Part shown: piece by piece, positions 13,371 to 25,479 of the stretch
Layout of the letters: each line of letters opens with the position of its first letter
Numbering within the stretch: position 1 is the first letter of the stretch
Origin: Calliopsis andreniformis
Taxonomy: Eukaryota; Arthropoda; Insecta; Hymenoptera; Andrenidae
Assembly (NCBI RefSeq): GCF_051401765.1
Contig: NC_135071.1
Coordinates: 15,354,961-15,418,960 of the forward strand
DNA: 64,000 nt
Direction of reading: 5' to 3'
Made by a program: the position numbers and the translations under genes
The notes under the pieces: model-generated
What the model saw: only the letters and a program-made list of their open reading frames with translations
Databases searched by the model: none
Told to the model about the DNA's origin: nothing

Positions 13371-14800
13371 AGATATTTTTATGTCTGTTGCCACGCGACT
13401 CGAGACGTTATTCGTAGAGATTCATTTCCTCGATGGCGAAGAGTCCAGTGTCCTCGAGGACATTTGAGGTGGACTGATGTATCAATGTTTGGGATTCGTG
13501 AAATTGTTGTTTTTGGAAGGAATTTGAAAGTCTATATTGTTTGGAGGAAACTGGTTCCATGTGTACTTCGTTTTCTCCGATACTTGCTTATTCTGGAGAA
13601 GCCAGGATTATTTTCCAGTCCGAGGACATAAATCTCGAGTTGTCCCGCGGCTTCCACGTTTCGTAACTCTGATGGGAAATAAAGTCTATTATTTCAGCCT
13701 GTGCAGCGAGGCTCCAGCTCTGGTAAATCTTTCTTAAACCCCGTCAGTTCTCTTGGGTAGCAATGATTTAAGAGGAAAGAGGTACACTTGTATTCCCCTT
13801 ACACGGGGATTTGCAATACACTCCAAATACAAATCAATGGTAGTCGATGTTCAACAAATGTATGCAGCAGGCTGCATCGAAATGCCAACATCAGAGTACA
13901 CTTGGGACAGATAAGACGCCTGATAACGCAGTTCCTGTTCAACTTGCCGATGACTGGCATCACGTTCCTGTTCTCCTGGCTGAGGGAACTAAAATAGAAC
14001 GCCTCGAGATTCGCACTGTGACAGATAATTTGCAGGTTTTACGTCAAAAGTGACAATTAAATGTGCATCTATTCTTTGAGAGATCAAAAACTTGCAAGAT
14101 CATTTAATGTTTTAATAGACTCGATAACAATTTCTGTTTTGTAATCCACGATTAAAGTACTGAAGAATGTATATAAACATCCATGTGAAGAACAATTGAG
14201 AGGATTTAAGTAAACACAATTATGGTCAGGTTTTTTAATCGTGCAGATTGAAATAAAATAAAAATGTCCGCCAAGGTCGGTACAGAGTAAGTGAATAGTT
14301 TCGAGGAAGTGGAATTGGACACTATGCAGACGGCCAATAATCAGCAAGTGAATCAGAACCGTGACGGAACTGTGTATTTTGATTCGTTATCGATGGATTA
14401 CTCAGCTATGTGTTAATTAAAAACTTCGCGAATCGAATACTCTGCTGGTAGTTAACAGTGTGAGTGGTCCGTGACAGGGTGTCATCCTCGTTTCTTCTTG
14501 AAGTTCGACCGATATTCTATCTCAAGAAAGAGTACTGGATAGAGGAGGAAATTAAGATCGTAGACATGGAGTTTGGAAGTTAGTGTCTGAAATAATTATG
14601 GAATTTAGCGATAATAGCAATAGGACTGTTCTGAAAATTCGTCAATGTTTTCAGTACACTTGTATCTATTAATAGTGTGATTAGAAACGATGTGATAGGA
14701 GTTCTCTTTTTTGTCTTTACTAAAACAGCAATTTGCTATTTTATTGAATGTTTTAACTGGTTGATTTTCGTGGAGTTATAGAATATTTTCTGATATTGTA
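13371..14800. other. Upstream flank / first intron of gene A
   Basis: No coding exon recognised. A polypyrimidine tract and AG at 14816 precede gene A by five bases, so at least the end of this stretch is probably intron, with the 5' leader exon somewhere upstream. Confidence 0.4.
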
Positions 14801-14821
14801 TATTCTCTGCTCGCAGGAACA

Positions 14822-16492
14822 ATGTTGACGGAATGGGAGGAGATGCCCTCCATCCAGCTGGGTGACTTCACCCTTCAGTTTGAGCTGGGCCCTCCGAGCG
14901 CGGAGTTGCAGGAAGTTGCAAAAAGGGAGCTTCGGGAATCCCCTGAACTCCAGAAGGAGTCTGTTGCTCAGCTTAAGGAATTACTGAAAGGTAAACTCAA
15001 TTTGCGAGAAATCTGATCATTTAAACATTTGAAAATTCATAGGAATTCCTAATATTTCCAGTAGCTGAATATTTAAAGATTTGGGATATTTGGAAAATTG
15101 TATTCTTTAATATTTAAAAATGGAACTATTTGAACATTTGAGTATTCAGAAATTGAAATATTTGAATATTTGAAAACTGAAATATTTGAATATTTGTATA
15201 TTTGAATATTTGAATATTTGAATATTTGAATATTTGAATATTTGAATATTTGAATATTTGAATATTTGAATATTTGAATATTTGAAAATTAAAACAGTTA
15301 AAAATTTTTAAATTTAAAAATTGAGAATTTGAAATAGTTCACAATAAAACAAGGGAACAATCTGAATAATTACTTTTCATCATCCACAGCGGAGAAGGAC
15401 CTAAAAGTGCCATTGGACAACGACGCCTGGTTGATCAGATTCCTCAGGCCATGCAAATACTACCCCGAGTCTGCCCTAAAGCTCGTGAAGAGCTACTACA
15501 GTTTCAAAGTGAAACACGCGGACATCTACAAGAACCTAAAACCTAGCACCACAAAGAATGTCTTCGAGCATAACATTTTAACAGTACTGCCTAGCCGTGA
15601 TCAGCATGGGCGAAGGATACTGATCCTCGAATTAGGTAAAAGATGGAAGCACAATAAGTGCAACCTGGACGAAGTGTTCAAGGGATGTGTCCTGTACCTG
15701 GAGGCTGCCATGTTGGAGCCTGCCACGCAAATAGCTGGAGCTGTGGTGATTTTCGACATGGATGGACTGAGTCTTCAGCAGACTTGGCAATTTAATCCAC
15801 CCATCGCGAAGAGAATTGTTGACTGGCTGCAAGACGCCGTGCCTCTCAGGATTAAGAATATTCATATTATCAACCAGCCTTACATCTTCAACATGGTGTT
15901 CGCGCTGTTCAAACCCTTCCTTAGAGAGAAGCTGAGGAGCAGAGTAAATTTTTTATTTCTTTCTTCGGTTTTCTAGAATTATTAGAACACATTGATTTTT
16001 CATCCCCTAAAGTTGTTAAGTAGTAGGTAACAGTTTGATGCTTTCAGATCATTTTCCACGGAACGGATCGCAAATCACTGCACCAATACATTTCGCCAAA
16101 GTGTTTGCTAGAGTGTTACGGAGGAACGTTGCAGATTCCACGAGTGTCTGGGCCAGAATGGTTGGAATTGTTGTTGAAGTGCGACAAAGAATACGATGGT
16201 ACGAAAACAGAATATTTGAGATCTTTCGATATGGAAAAAAGTTCCTTAATAAATACGTATTTCTCTGCTCACTTCTGTACGGTTTTCTTAAACCCCTTCT
16301 TCAATATTCGAATAAATGATATTGCAAATTTATGTTTATCAAGTACCTTCTTAGTCATTGAATTCTTGATACAATTGTCCGTCTAGACGATGATATAAGA
16401 ATTCTAACAGCAGAGAAAGTTAAGAGGTATCTTTAATCGAGTTTTTCTTCTTTTTTGCAGCGATCAATTCTTATGGTTACAACAAAAATTAG
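14822..16492 (+). CDS. CRAL-TRIO lipid-transfer protein (gene A, alpha-TTP/clavesin-like)
   Basis: Coding exons: 14822-14990, 15390-15943, 16048-16198, 16461-16492, giving 301 aa, the usual family length. Introns are GT-AG with phases 1, 0 and 1. Residues about 20-95 form the N-terminal helical (CRAL-TRIO-N) segment, with the hallmark FLRPCKYYP. Residues about 105-275 form the CRAL-TRIO lipid pocket, including FDMDGLS, NIHIINQPYIFNMVFALFKP and IIFHGTD. The last exon has 32 bases and encodes the end of a NSYGYNKN tail. Family members bind tocopherol, retinal or phosphoinositides in a closed pocket and shuttle them between membranes; the ligand here cannot be read from sequence. The start is the first ATG after a clear acceptor ending at 14816, so a non-coding 5' exon lies upstream. 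Intron 1 holds an 8-base tandem repeat. It converges with gene B. The family call is firm, the exact orthologue is not. Confidence 0.92.
15170..15288. repeat. 8-base satellite (TTTGAATA)n in gene A intron 1
   Basis: About 13 copies of an 8-base unit, TTTGAATA, form a nearly perfect run, with degenerate units on both sides (15120-15320). The same unit on the opposite strand forms a shorter run at 54721-54757. Confidence 0.95.
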
Positions 16493-17510
16493 TCGTGATA
16501 GGATCCTCACCAAGAGGAAGAGCAGTTGTTTATAGTAATGTTGAAAATCGAGAGCTGGAACGATTTTCGAGCGATGAAGACGGCTGTGGGTTCTTTCGTC
16601 GACGTGCCGAACGAAACTTGGCATCCGAACGATTTATGTATTATAAATAATATATATCGGTGATTGCATTTTTTCAGGAAAGATGCAAGCCCGAGCAAAT
16701 GCACCGACGCTGTGCTTAGATATTTTAATTGTGCGAGAAGAGAATAGATATTTATCTTAGGAAACTGTAAGTTCTATTTTGAAGAGAAGAAATTTAAAGC
16801 TCTGTTTATATTATTAAATTTGTATAGTGGCGATGAATTTTGTTAACCGAGAAGCTGTACTTAAACCTACCTTTTCAATTTTGTAAATCACTTCAGTCCC
16901 TCGTACAGGCTTTAAATATTCTGTACAACAAATGACAACAATAATCAAATAAATCGGATGAGGAAAGGAACTGATAGCATCTATTGTTATATTCTTCAAA
17001 AAGTTTCATTTTTCCATTGATTTTCATTAACAAAATATTCATAAAGCAAATGCTTAGTCCTAGATGTATTATTAACGAGTAAATCAAAGTATTTAATTAA
17101 ACGAAAAGCAATTATTTATTGCTTGTCAACGATCTAAAAAAATTGATCAACCTTTGTAACAAAATTATTAAATATTTTTAGAAATTTCGATTCCGTTTTT
17201 TTATATCACACTTCGTGACTTCGACCATGAAATTCTCTTTCACTGATAATAAAAATAATTATATTTTCTCGTTCACGTTAACATCTCTAAATCCTAACTT
17301 ACTTCTTTCTTAAGTCTTTAGTTATTAAATATTCATTTCCTCCCTCTTTCACAAAGTATCATAAAATCACATATCGTGAATGTGAGTAGATATAATGTTC
17401 AAATAACTTCTTGAGAAATTCAAATTTTTCTATTTTTTCCTGCTTCGAAGACGTGGGCATCCGAATCGTGAGATCTCGTTACCTCGAAGCGTTCCGGAAG
17501 TTGATGATTT
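16493..17510. other. 3' untranslated and convergent spacer between genes A and B
   Basis: Holds the presumed 3' UTRs of both genes. AATAAA on plus at 16948-16953 could serve gene A. TTTATT at 17115-17120 (AATAAA on minus) could serve gene B, giving a 3' UTR of about 390 bases. A 41-codon frame at 16538-16663 lies in the gene A 3' UTR, with no recognisable features. Confidence 0.4.
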
Positions 17511-20500
17511 CTATGCCTCTGCTTTCTTGACGTATCCATATTTATTAGAAGCTGAAAGATTCAAAGCAAAATTAAATTAAGCACAATAACACAGACAGAA
17601 TTAAAAATAGCAACCAGAAATGCAGAAATCTACGTACAAACTCCATCAATGTTCATTAAAATTTCTAATTGAAAAATTAATTCCATGCTACTTTCATAGG
17701 TAATGTTATTTATCAACTGTAGCAGGACTATCAATCAAACTTGAAATACAATTTAATCATAGTCAAACTTAATCTTAATTCAATTGAATCAAGGTCCAAC
17801 TATATTACCATAATTAGCACCTCATATTCAATATAATAAATATTGCAAGCATTCAGGAGTCTCAATTAACTATTTTAAGAATGAACTATAATTTCACAGA
17901 CCTCGAACTTCGATCTTGCCCCTTCTGTACGAACTTCTTTGCAACGTTAATTAACCCTCGTGACGTAATTCGATGGAATATCGCGACCCCGATGATTAGC
18001 GATTTCGCGGGAGAAATTATACACGACGAGATTGCGTAATGGAAGTCGTATAGGTTTAATGCCATGTTGTAATAACACAACGGCAGACTTAATTACACTA
18101 AACACTAGTTTTAGGTACTCCATGGTAAGCCATTATCGTGAAACTTTGATAGTTAAAGGAATCCTCGCGTCAAAGTCGAATGAAAAAGTCAAAAGATGGA
18201 AGCATGTATCACCTTCGAATTCTTGCTCGAACCAGCAGAAATACTCCCAAATACCAGGGCCAATCGGGACGTCTGGCATAATTAATTCTCCACCAAGATT
18301 GGTGGGCAAATTCTTCGTGCCCAGGTGAGAGGTCAATGACTTTCTGTCCGTGCCGTGGAAGTGTATCCTCTTACGTGTTTTCTCCTAAAAGAGGGTAAAA
18401 TATTCATCGTCAGCATGGCTCCTCGAGAATATCTGCCTTAATGAGAATTAATCAAATTCGTATAATCAACGCGTTGCATGTAGTAATTGGGAGATGTAGT
18501 TAGTGTATTTGGGTTGCTGCTTTCATATTAATGGCGCACTGTGGGAAGCGGGGAACTATTTATGGTAACACTGTGTAGGATAGTACCATTGTCTGAGTTT
18601 ATCTTGATATTCTCTGTTTGATTTTAGTGGTTCAATACTGTAGTTTTCTTTTTTCTTGTTTTATTGTGGAAGAATAGAGGGAGTGAAAGAAGTTGGAGTG
18701 GATCTTTGACAAAAAGAGAAGGCTTGAAATGTGCAGTAGAGGCAAGGATTTTTATGTGGGCCTAAAATTCTATCCAAACAGGAACCTGTTCCATGCAAAG
18801 ACATGAAAAGAAGAAAAATAATATTGGCCAGATTGAGACCTGGAAATTCCAAAATCATCACGTAAGGAGACAGAACTCTCCCATTGCAATTCGTACCACA
18901 ATTCTGCAACAGTCTACCACTTCCTACTCAAATATACACTAGAGGCTCTAATTTACAAAGGAGAAAGCTAAACATTAACTCAGAATCTACCTCGATTTCT
19001 CAGAGACAATAAAACAAAACTCACCTACTAAAATCTACTTATTCCACATACAGAAAATTCCCTAGCTAATGATCTTACTGTCAATGTAACATTACTGTAC
19101 CTGAGAGCCAAGTCCTTTTTTATTATCTTTCAAGAAAAGCGAGAAACAAATGCGATTACCCATTTCTTCGTTTATACTATTAAATTTCCTTCTTTTATAA
19201 CATGAATTAACTAAATTCCTATTATTCTAATAGAATGAATAGAAACTGGACTTAGGTTACTCTGGGTCTCAGGCACAGATTAAAACCTCGAGTACAAAAA
19301 ACAGAATAAATTGAAGTTTCTTACCAAGAGGAAGGGTTTGAAAATGGCATAGACCATGTTAAATATAAATGGTTGATTCACTATATGGATACCCTTCAAT
19401 CGACAAGGCAAGCATCTCTGCACCCATTCTGTCAAAGCCGCAGCGAAGCTGGGAGTTATATGCGTGGCGTGGCTCAGTGTGAATCCATCCATGTCCAACA
19501 CCACGTGCACGCCAGCAACCTGAAACAAGGCCAGAGCTAAAACAAGTTCTTCCTTTCTTCTCCAGCCATTGAAGATCCATATCTTCCTGACTTCTTCTCT
19601 CTGCTAACCTGCGTCTTCGGCTCCGACATAGCTGCGTCCAGAGACAGCATAACTGATCGGAATATTTCATCAATGCCGATCGTCTTCGTGGTCCATTTCT
19701 TCCCAGCGTTGATTAGAAGCAGTCTGCAACCCTCTGGCGTTCGATCTGGCAATGGTATCAGGATTTCTGAAGACAGAACCTTCTTTTCGTTGCTGGGCAG
19801 CAGGTTCTTACAGAAACGCGAGTGACCTAATCTGTAGTGGTAGAACCTCTTCATCTGTGGAATAGGAAAGATTAAGAAGAAGAGACCTTGGCGGTTGTTT
19901 CGATGAACTGAAAGAAGCTCACCAACTCGAAGGCGCTTTTTGGGTACCATTTGCAGGGTCGCAAGAATTTCTGGAAGAACTCGTCGTCATCGGGAGTGTA
20001 CAAGTCTGGCTCGGCTGGAAACAGGAAATAGAATCTGAACGTGCTATTAGCTGTCTGTTTACGTCAGAGGTAACGAAGAACAGTGTAATTTCTGGAGGAT
20101 TAAATTATTGCAGGTTGCAGCTAGTAGAGGAGAAGAACGAAACATGGGCTGCTGTTTCAGTTAATTATTTTTAGATGAGTTTTCTCGGGAGGTTTAACTG
20201 TTTTCATATAGAATATGGGTTGCTGTTTTAGTTAATTATTTTTAGGTGAGTTTTGTTAAAAGTTTTAACTGTTATCGTGGAATATCACAAAATTCTTCCT
20301 TGAGAAATTCTTTTGATCAGTGTTTTAATTTTTAATTGAGTTTATTTGCTCCCGTTATAGTTCTGAACAATTAAAGTATTTTATAAGGGATAAGAAGTTG
20401 CTCTTGGTCTGTCCTTCGGGAATATTACTCGCGGTTTCCACAAAATTTATTTCAGAACGTGACGAACACTATAAGTGGAACTTTCGTTTTCACACAACCG

Positions 20501-21876
20501 GTTCTGAGCATTCGAGCCATGCTCACGTGCATTCTGTTGTCTGAGACGATACAGGTAATTAAAAGAATTCCTCTAAGAAACGACAAGTATGAAGAAAACA
20601 AAAGACAGAGGAAAATTATAATCCATTCAAGAGGAAAATACTTCTTCCATTAATAATTGTTATATAAAATATTTACTACTGCGTAATTCGAAGAATCTCG
20701 AATTCATTTCCTAATCTAATTGATAAGAGTACGTCGTTTTATCATTCTCTTTAAGATGATATCGGAAAAATGATTACTTAGATATCGACTGAAAACGTGA
20801 TTGTTAATTCGGACTAACTTATTATTCCATTCGTCTCGAAACCAAAAATAATATGATTGCATAATTTCAATTTCAATTTGCATATTTTAATGAAGTAAAC
20901 AATGATTCATGAAGTCATTGAAATTATACGGTTTGCTCGAGCTTTCGGTCGTCTACGATCCTGAATATTGGATTTTGACCAACTTCCTATTATTAAAGTC
21001 TTCTTGCCGTCTAATGCTGTCACTTCAAGCAAAGTAAAAGTAGTCAAACTAGATTCCGACCTAATGCTTAAATCATTTACATCTCTATTCATTAAACCTA
21101 CCTCTAGGACCCTCAGCAATCAATCTAGTATTATCATCATAAATAATTAAATTTCAAATTCAACCACCTTACTTTCTATTCTTCCTTGAAACTATTGTTT
21201 CTTGGCCATGAAAGCAATTTCGACTAACTTTTACTGAATCTTCTCCTCCACATGCTCATTAACTCATTATTATCACTTCTTCGAATTCCAATTCTTATGT
21301 ACACATTTGAAAAAATACTCTTCCTCTCATTCCCTTTTCTAATCTACAATTCTAATTGATCTTCAACTTATGTCTTATTAGAGATTCTCTAATTGCTTCC
21401 CCATTCCATTTCCTAATTCCTCAGGTCTATTCTAATTCCTCAATGGCAAAGCAGTGAAAGCTGGTACCCATTCAATTACTTCGCTCAATCAGCGCTTCAT
21501 CAGAGCCTTCGCCAATCAATACCCTTGAAACGTCGCCTCAGCATCACCCACATCATTTCACAGCAATCAGGTTCCCAAGCTCGTCACCTTGAAAACAGTT
21601 ACCTTGAAGCAAGTTCCTGATATCCTGCAGAGCCTGCTGCACGACGTCTGGCGTCTCCCTGAGCTCGTTCCTGGCCTTCTCCCTGAACTCCTCTCCAATG
21701 TCATCGAAATCAGCCTTCAGGAAGAAGCTGCCTTCCCTGAACTCCGGCACGTCCCTCAGCTGCGTGATGGTCCGACCGCCATTTTGGATCCCTTGCTTCT
21801 CCATCGCAGAGGAACCGTTCGCTTCGGCGCTCCTCTGTTTCACCTTCCTACTTATTTCTATCTGTTGGACATACAT
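17511..21876 (-). CDS. CRAL-TRIO lipid-transfer protein (gene B)
   Basis: Minus-strand coding exons in order: 21876-21603, 20014-19923, 19854-19609, 19519-19325, 18384-18213, 17551-17511, giving 339 aa; all junctions are GT-AG and in frame. Landmarks are the N-terminal helices (about 55-92), FLRPCKWYPKSAFEL (about 108-122), the CRAL-TRIO pocket (about 130-315) with LDMDGFTLSHATHITPSF, GIHIVNQPFIFNMVYAIFKP and RIHFHGTDRKSLTSHLG, and a 41-base last exon encoding SNKYGYVKKAEA. The first ATG gives a 24-residue Lys/Ser-rich extension; a second Met at residue 25 would give 315 aa. Compared with gene A it has two extra introns, after S-A-F-E-L and after K-T-Q. A pocket-lined lipid carrier, ligand unknown. 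A likely non-coding first exon ends at 22295. Confidence 0.9.
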
Positions 21877-22294
21877 CGTGAGCTTCCTTGGCTACCTAAC
21901 GCGCCCTCGCCGTGGACCGACACTGTTGATTTTTGGTAAAACGTCTTTCTTTAACATCTCTTCAGTCGTCGCTGCACGACTACTTATGCAAGTGACAGCG
22001 AAACTGATTGTAAATAAAAACGCGAAGCAATGCATGCTGGAATAATGATACGAACTCGAAGACATACAAAGTTTGCTTGCAAGTGAGTGTTCTTCGTTTC
22101 TGCTGAAATTCTTTTGTGAGTACATTCTTTGAGACATGGAAGATTGCTGGTTATTAACTGTATCGTGGAATAGTGATGAAGACATGGGTAATTGAGATCT
22201 TGTTTGAGATAAAGGATAAGTTTTATGTACAGGTACAGCGAATGCTCGAGGAGTGACAGTTTTACCCAGCTTTGCGCTTGACCTGGACACTCAC

Positions 22295-22324
22295 CTTTTA
22301 ACACAGTATCGGTCGGCGGCAACT
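22295..22324 (-). promoter_or_regulatory. Probable initiator and non-coding first exon of gene B
   Basis: On the minus strand the arthropod-type initiator TCAGTT (22326-22321) is followed 30 bases later by a consensus donor AAAAG|GTGAGT at 22295/22294. A short leader exon joined to an acceptor just upstream of the gene B ATG (for example after CAACAG near 21927) would complete the 5' UTR. Inferred from motifs and spacing. Confidence 0.4.
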
Positions 22325-22329
22325 GACGG

Positions 22330-25245
22330 TCAAAAATGCTAATTATTACTCAGTTTTGGAGAAAATTTCTCTGTTATTTCTCTGTATCACCGATGAACCA
22401 TAGTAGTAATTAGAATCAATTAAAATAGTGTCGATGGTGGACACCATGACTGCTGCTGACTGCAGAGACTGGAGGCAGTTGTCTGAAAGTGGCTGACGAG
22501 GTTTCTCTATTGTTTCAGGTGTACGCTCCTGTGTTCAGTGTGTCTGGTTTACTCTATGCAGCAGTGTGTTGCAGTGTGTTGCATTGTGCGTATCAATCTG
22601 TGCATCAATCAGTGTCTCTGTGTGTTTCCTAGGGAACTGACTATGGCTTTCGAGTAATTATCTTGTCACAAATCTCTGAGACCTCTAGACTCGCCTTGAT
22701 GGTTCGTGTCAGACGATGTATCTTGATTCCTTCTTTCAGTATTCTGAATCCATTGGAATTTTGAGCATAGCCGTGACATACATATGCAAGTCTTGCGCAG
22801 TTTTGAGATTCGAGACGATTGTTTTGTTTCTGTGGTTTTGACTTGTTGCCTGAGTGTTTGTGGAAAGTGACCGTGTTTGCGCAAAGTAATGTGGATGCAT
22901 GTTTAAAGCGTAGAGTGTGTGAGTTTATTTCGACAATAGAGATTCAAGAATCATCTGCATCAACTCTATGGAACAGCAAAATGTTGTCTCGATAACAGCT
23001 TGAGATTTATGGAATATTAAATCCAAGAATCTCATTGGTAATTTGAGTGTATCTTCTCATAAGACATTATTAATTCCGAGAAAACGTGAGTGTACTATTG
23101 AACACATATCGAGACAACACTGCATGTTTGACATCCATGATTCTACTCTTTTTTAACCCAGTCTTAAGCGTGTCAATATTGAAGTGTATAGTGTGACGTG
23201 TGAGAGTACTTGAATTTCTATTATTTCCATGAAGCATAAATTTGCAGAAATGGAGTCTCGAATTGTGTTTAAAGTGTAAATTTAACTGCTGCATCACATC
23301 TATGTATGCAAAGGATGTTAAAGTGTCACACAATAATGAAAGTAATTTTGGACAGTGTGCTAGGATAAAGATCCACTTTCTCCGCGAAATCGATGATTCA
23401 AATGATAGCAAAGTGAAAGTGGTACCTTCAGAATCTGGCATTAGGAACGAAATTATTCCAAATTCTTAATGACAAGTCATATTTCATATTCAAGTGCCCA
23501 TTACAACTTTCTTTTTGCCAAATGAAAAGTACCTTAAGAAATTATTTACGAAAGTGGCCAAGATCAAATATTTCTTCAAGATACTTAAGTCCCTAGAAGT
23601 CAATGCTCTATCTGACCACGCGATTGACTGTGTTAACGAGTTGTACGAAGCACAAAGTACACACACTGTTGTTTGCATTTATATTTCGCGCAGGGACATT
23701 CTAATGTTCCCTGTTTCGATAAGATAGCCCAGCTACGTTCACAATCAGCGATTGTTCGTGGACATTGAAACTGAGCAAACGCCCAGTAATTTGTTTCAGA
23801 GCGTTATCAACGCTGCACCATGCAGCTGAAAGTCACAGGACTCTCGACAGTCTGAAAGTTTATCCATCTATCGGGCTTAAGTGATTTTAAACTGCTAGAA
23901 CTTGTAAATAGAAGTTCACTGGGGAATTCGAGTGAAAGAGAAAGTTCGTTTCGATTTCCATTTGCGTTGTTACATCAATGCTGATATAATTTCTTGCAAA
24001 TGATGTGCTACTCCGTTTCCAGTATTACGAGCGTCACGTTTCCAGAAACGCAAATCAACAAATTATCCTTAAATTTTCATGAAAATTACCGCTGAGGAAA
24101 TTATTTAGGCAAAAAAACGAATGAAATGCTAACTAGACTGTAGACCAAGAAGGACTTAGATGATCTCGATTCAATTAAAAGCGGATCTAGATAGATCTAA
24201 GTTAACGAAGAAAGGATTTAAATGTCCTCAACGCAATTTTCCACTCCCAGGGTACTCAAATCCCCCAATTATACTCTAACATCAATCCTGTCATAAATAA
24301 ACTCTATTTTTCATACTTCTTAGCGCCACAAAATTCCTGTCACAAAAATTCCGAAAATCGACCTAGCAAACTGTCTCAATTTTACTCTGCAAAAATTTCA
24401 CCAATCCTCAAATCTCCACATTATTACAACGTCAACAAACAACCACCTCCGCATGACAACCCCCACAGAAAAGTAAACGCAAGAGACTTGAATAAGGTAC
24501 CTGAGCAAACCGAGTAAGGTCTAGCCTGCTTCTCTGCGCAGCCGCTCAAAAGGTCAAAGCCTTCTGGAGGATCAACGCTCTTCGAGGACCGACGTTCACC
24601 CAGGTGGCCAGGAAATTCGTGTCTTCTGGGAAGAAACAAAGAGAATGCTCGTCTCACTGCGTACTGGAGGATCGATGCACGAGGCTGTATGTCATGTCAC
24701 GGTTCCTACACAGGAAGTGCCGATTGCTTCGTGGTGGAAGGCCGAGTGCTAGGCGGGCGCAAGAGAGAAGAGGACGACGAAAACAGGTTGAACAGCAGTC
24801 GAAGGTGGATCCAACGCGATCGAGGCAACGTTGGAGACTGCTTGGTGGCCAAGTCGGAAATCGGCTGGAAAGTGGCAGCGGATTCTTCTCCCACCTTCGA
24901 CGTGTTTGTGACAGTGGGAAGGACAGAGGTTACCCTTTTACCACTGTGTGAACGTACATATTTTACTTTCAATGAAGATCCTATATGTCAAATGTCGGTC
25001 ACAGTAGTGGGGAATTGAACTGTTTTTCATTTCTGTTGATATGTGTTCGGGTGTATTGTTTAGTTTTCTACTTCTTCGTCCATAATATTTACACTGCAGA
25101 CGTGGAATCGGGATTTTTCCTCGATTTAAGGAAAATAAAGGTTGTCTTGTTGAATATACAGCTGGGATAAAATAACAACTGAATTTGTTTATTCGATTAT
25201 ATTAGAAAGATGTATATTGTCACTGTTGTAGGAAGTATTGATTTC
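22330..25245. other. Spacer upstream of gene B
   Basis: No supported exon. Short imperfect TG-rich duplications occur at 22550-22630. A GC-richer patch at 24450-24960 has overlapping open frames on both strands without a recognisable domain; it may be regulatory or an untranslated exon. Confidence 0.4.
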
Positions 25246-25252
25246 GAGTTAA

Positions 25253-25473
25253 CACTAGAACTACCGTAGTTAATCTATGTCTATTTCTAACGATGTGCTA
25301 TAGTTATGAATGTCTGAAAAGGTGTGTAATTTACAGAAATAACGTTTACTCATTATTATTGTTTCTACTTGTATTATTCAGTATTAATGCAGAAAAAATA
25401 ATGTTTGTAAGGATTAAAATGTGTGTAAGGAATAATCACACACGTCATTTTGGCTGATTTGGTAATTCTAGTG
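25253..25473. mobile_element. piggyBac-like MITE
   Basis: The left end CACTAGAACTACC directly follows TTAA (25249-25252). The right end GGTAATTCTAGTG is its inverse with one difference and is followed by TCAA, a one-base change from TTAA. A TTAA target with short CACTAGAA-type inverted ends is the signature of piggyBac-superfamily MITEs. At 221 bases with no transposase frame it is non-autonomous. Confidence 0.8.
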
Positions 25474-25479
25474 TCAATA

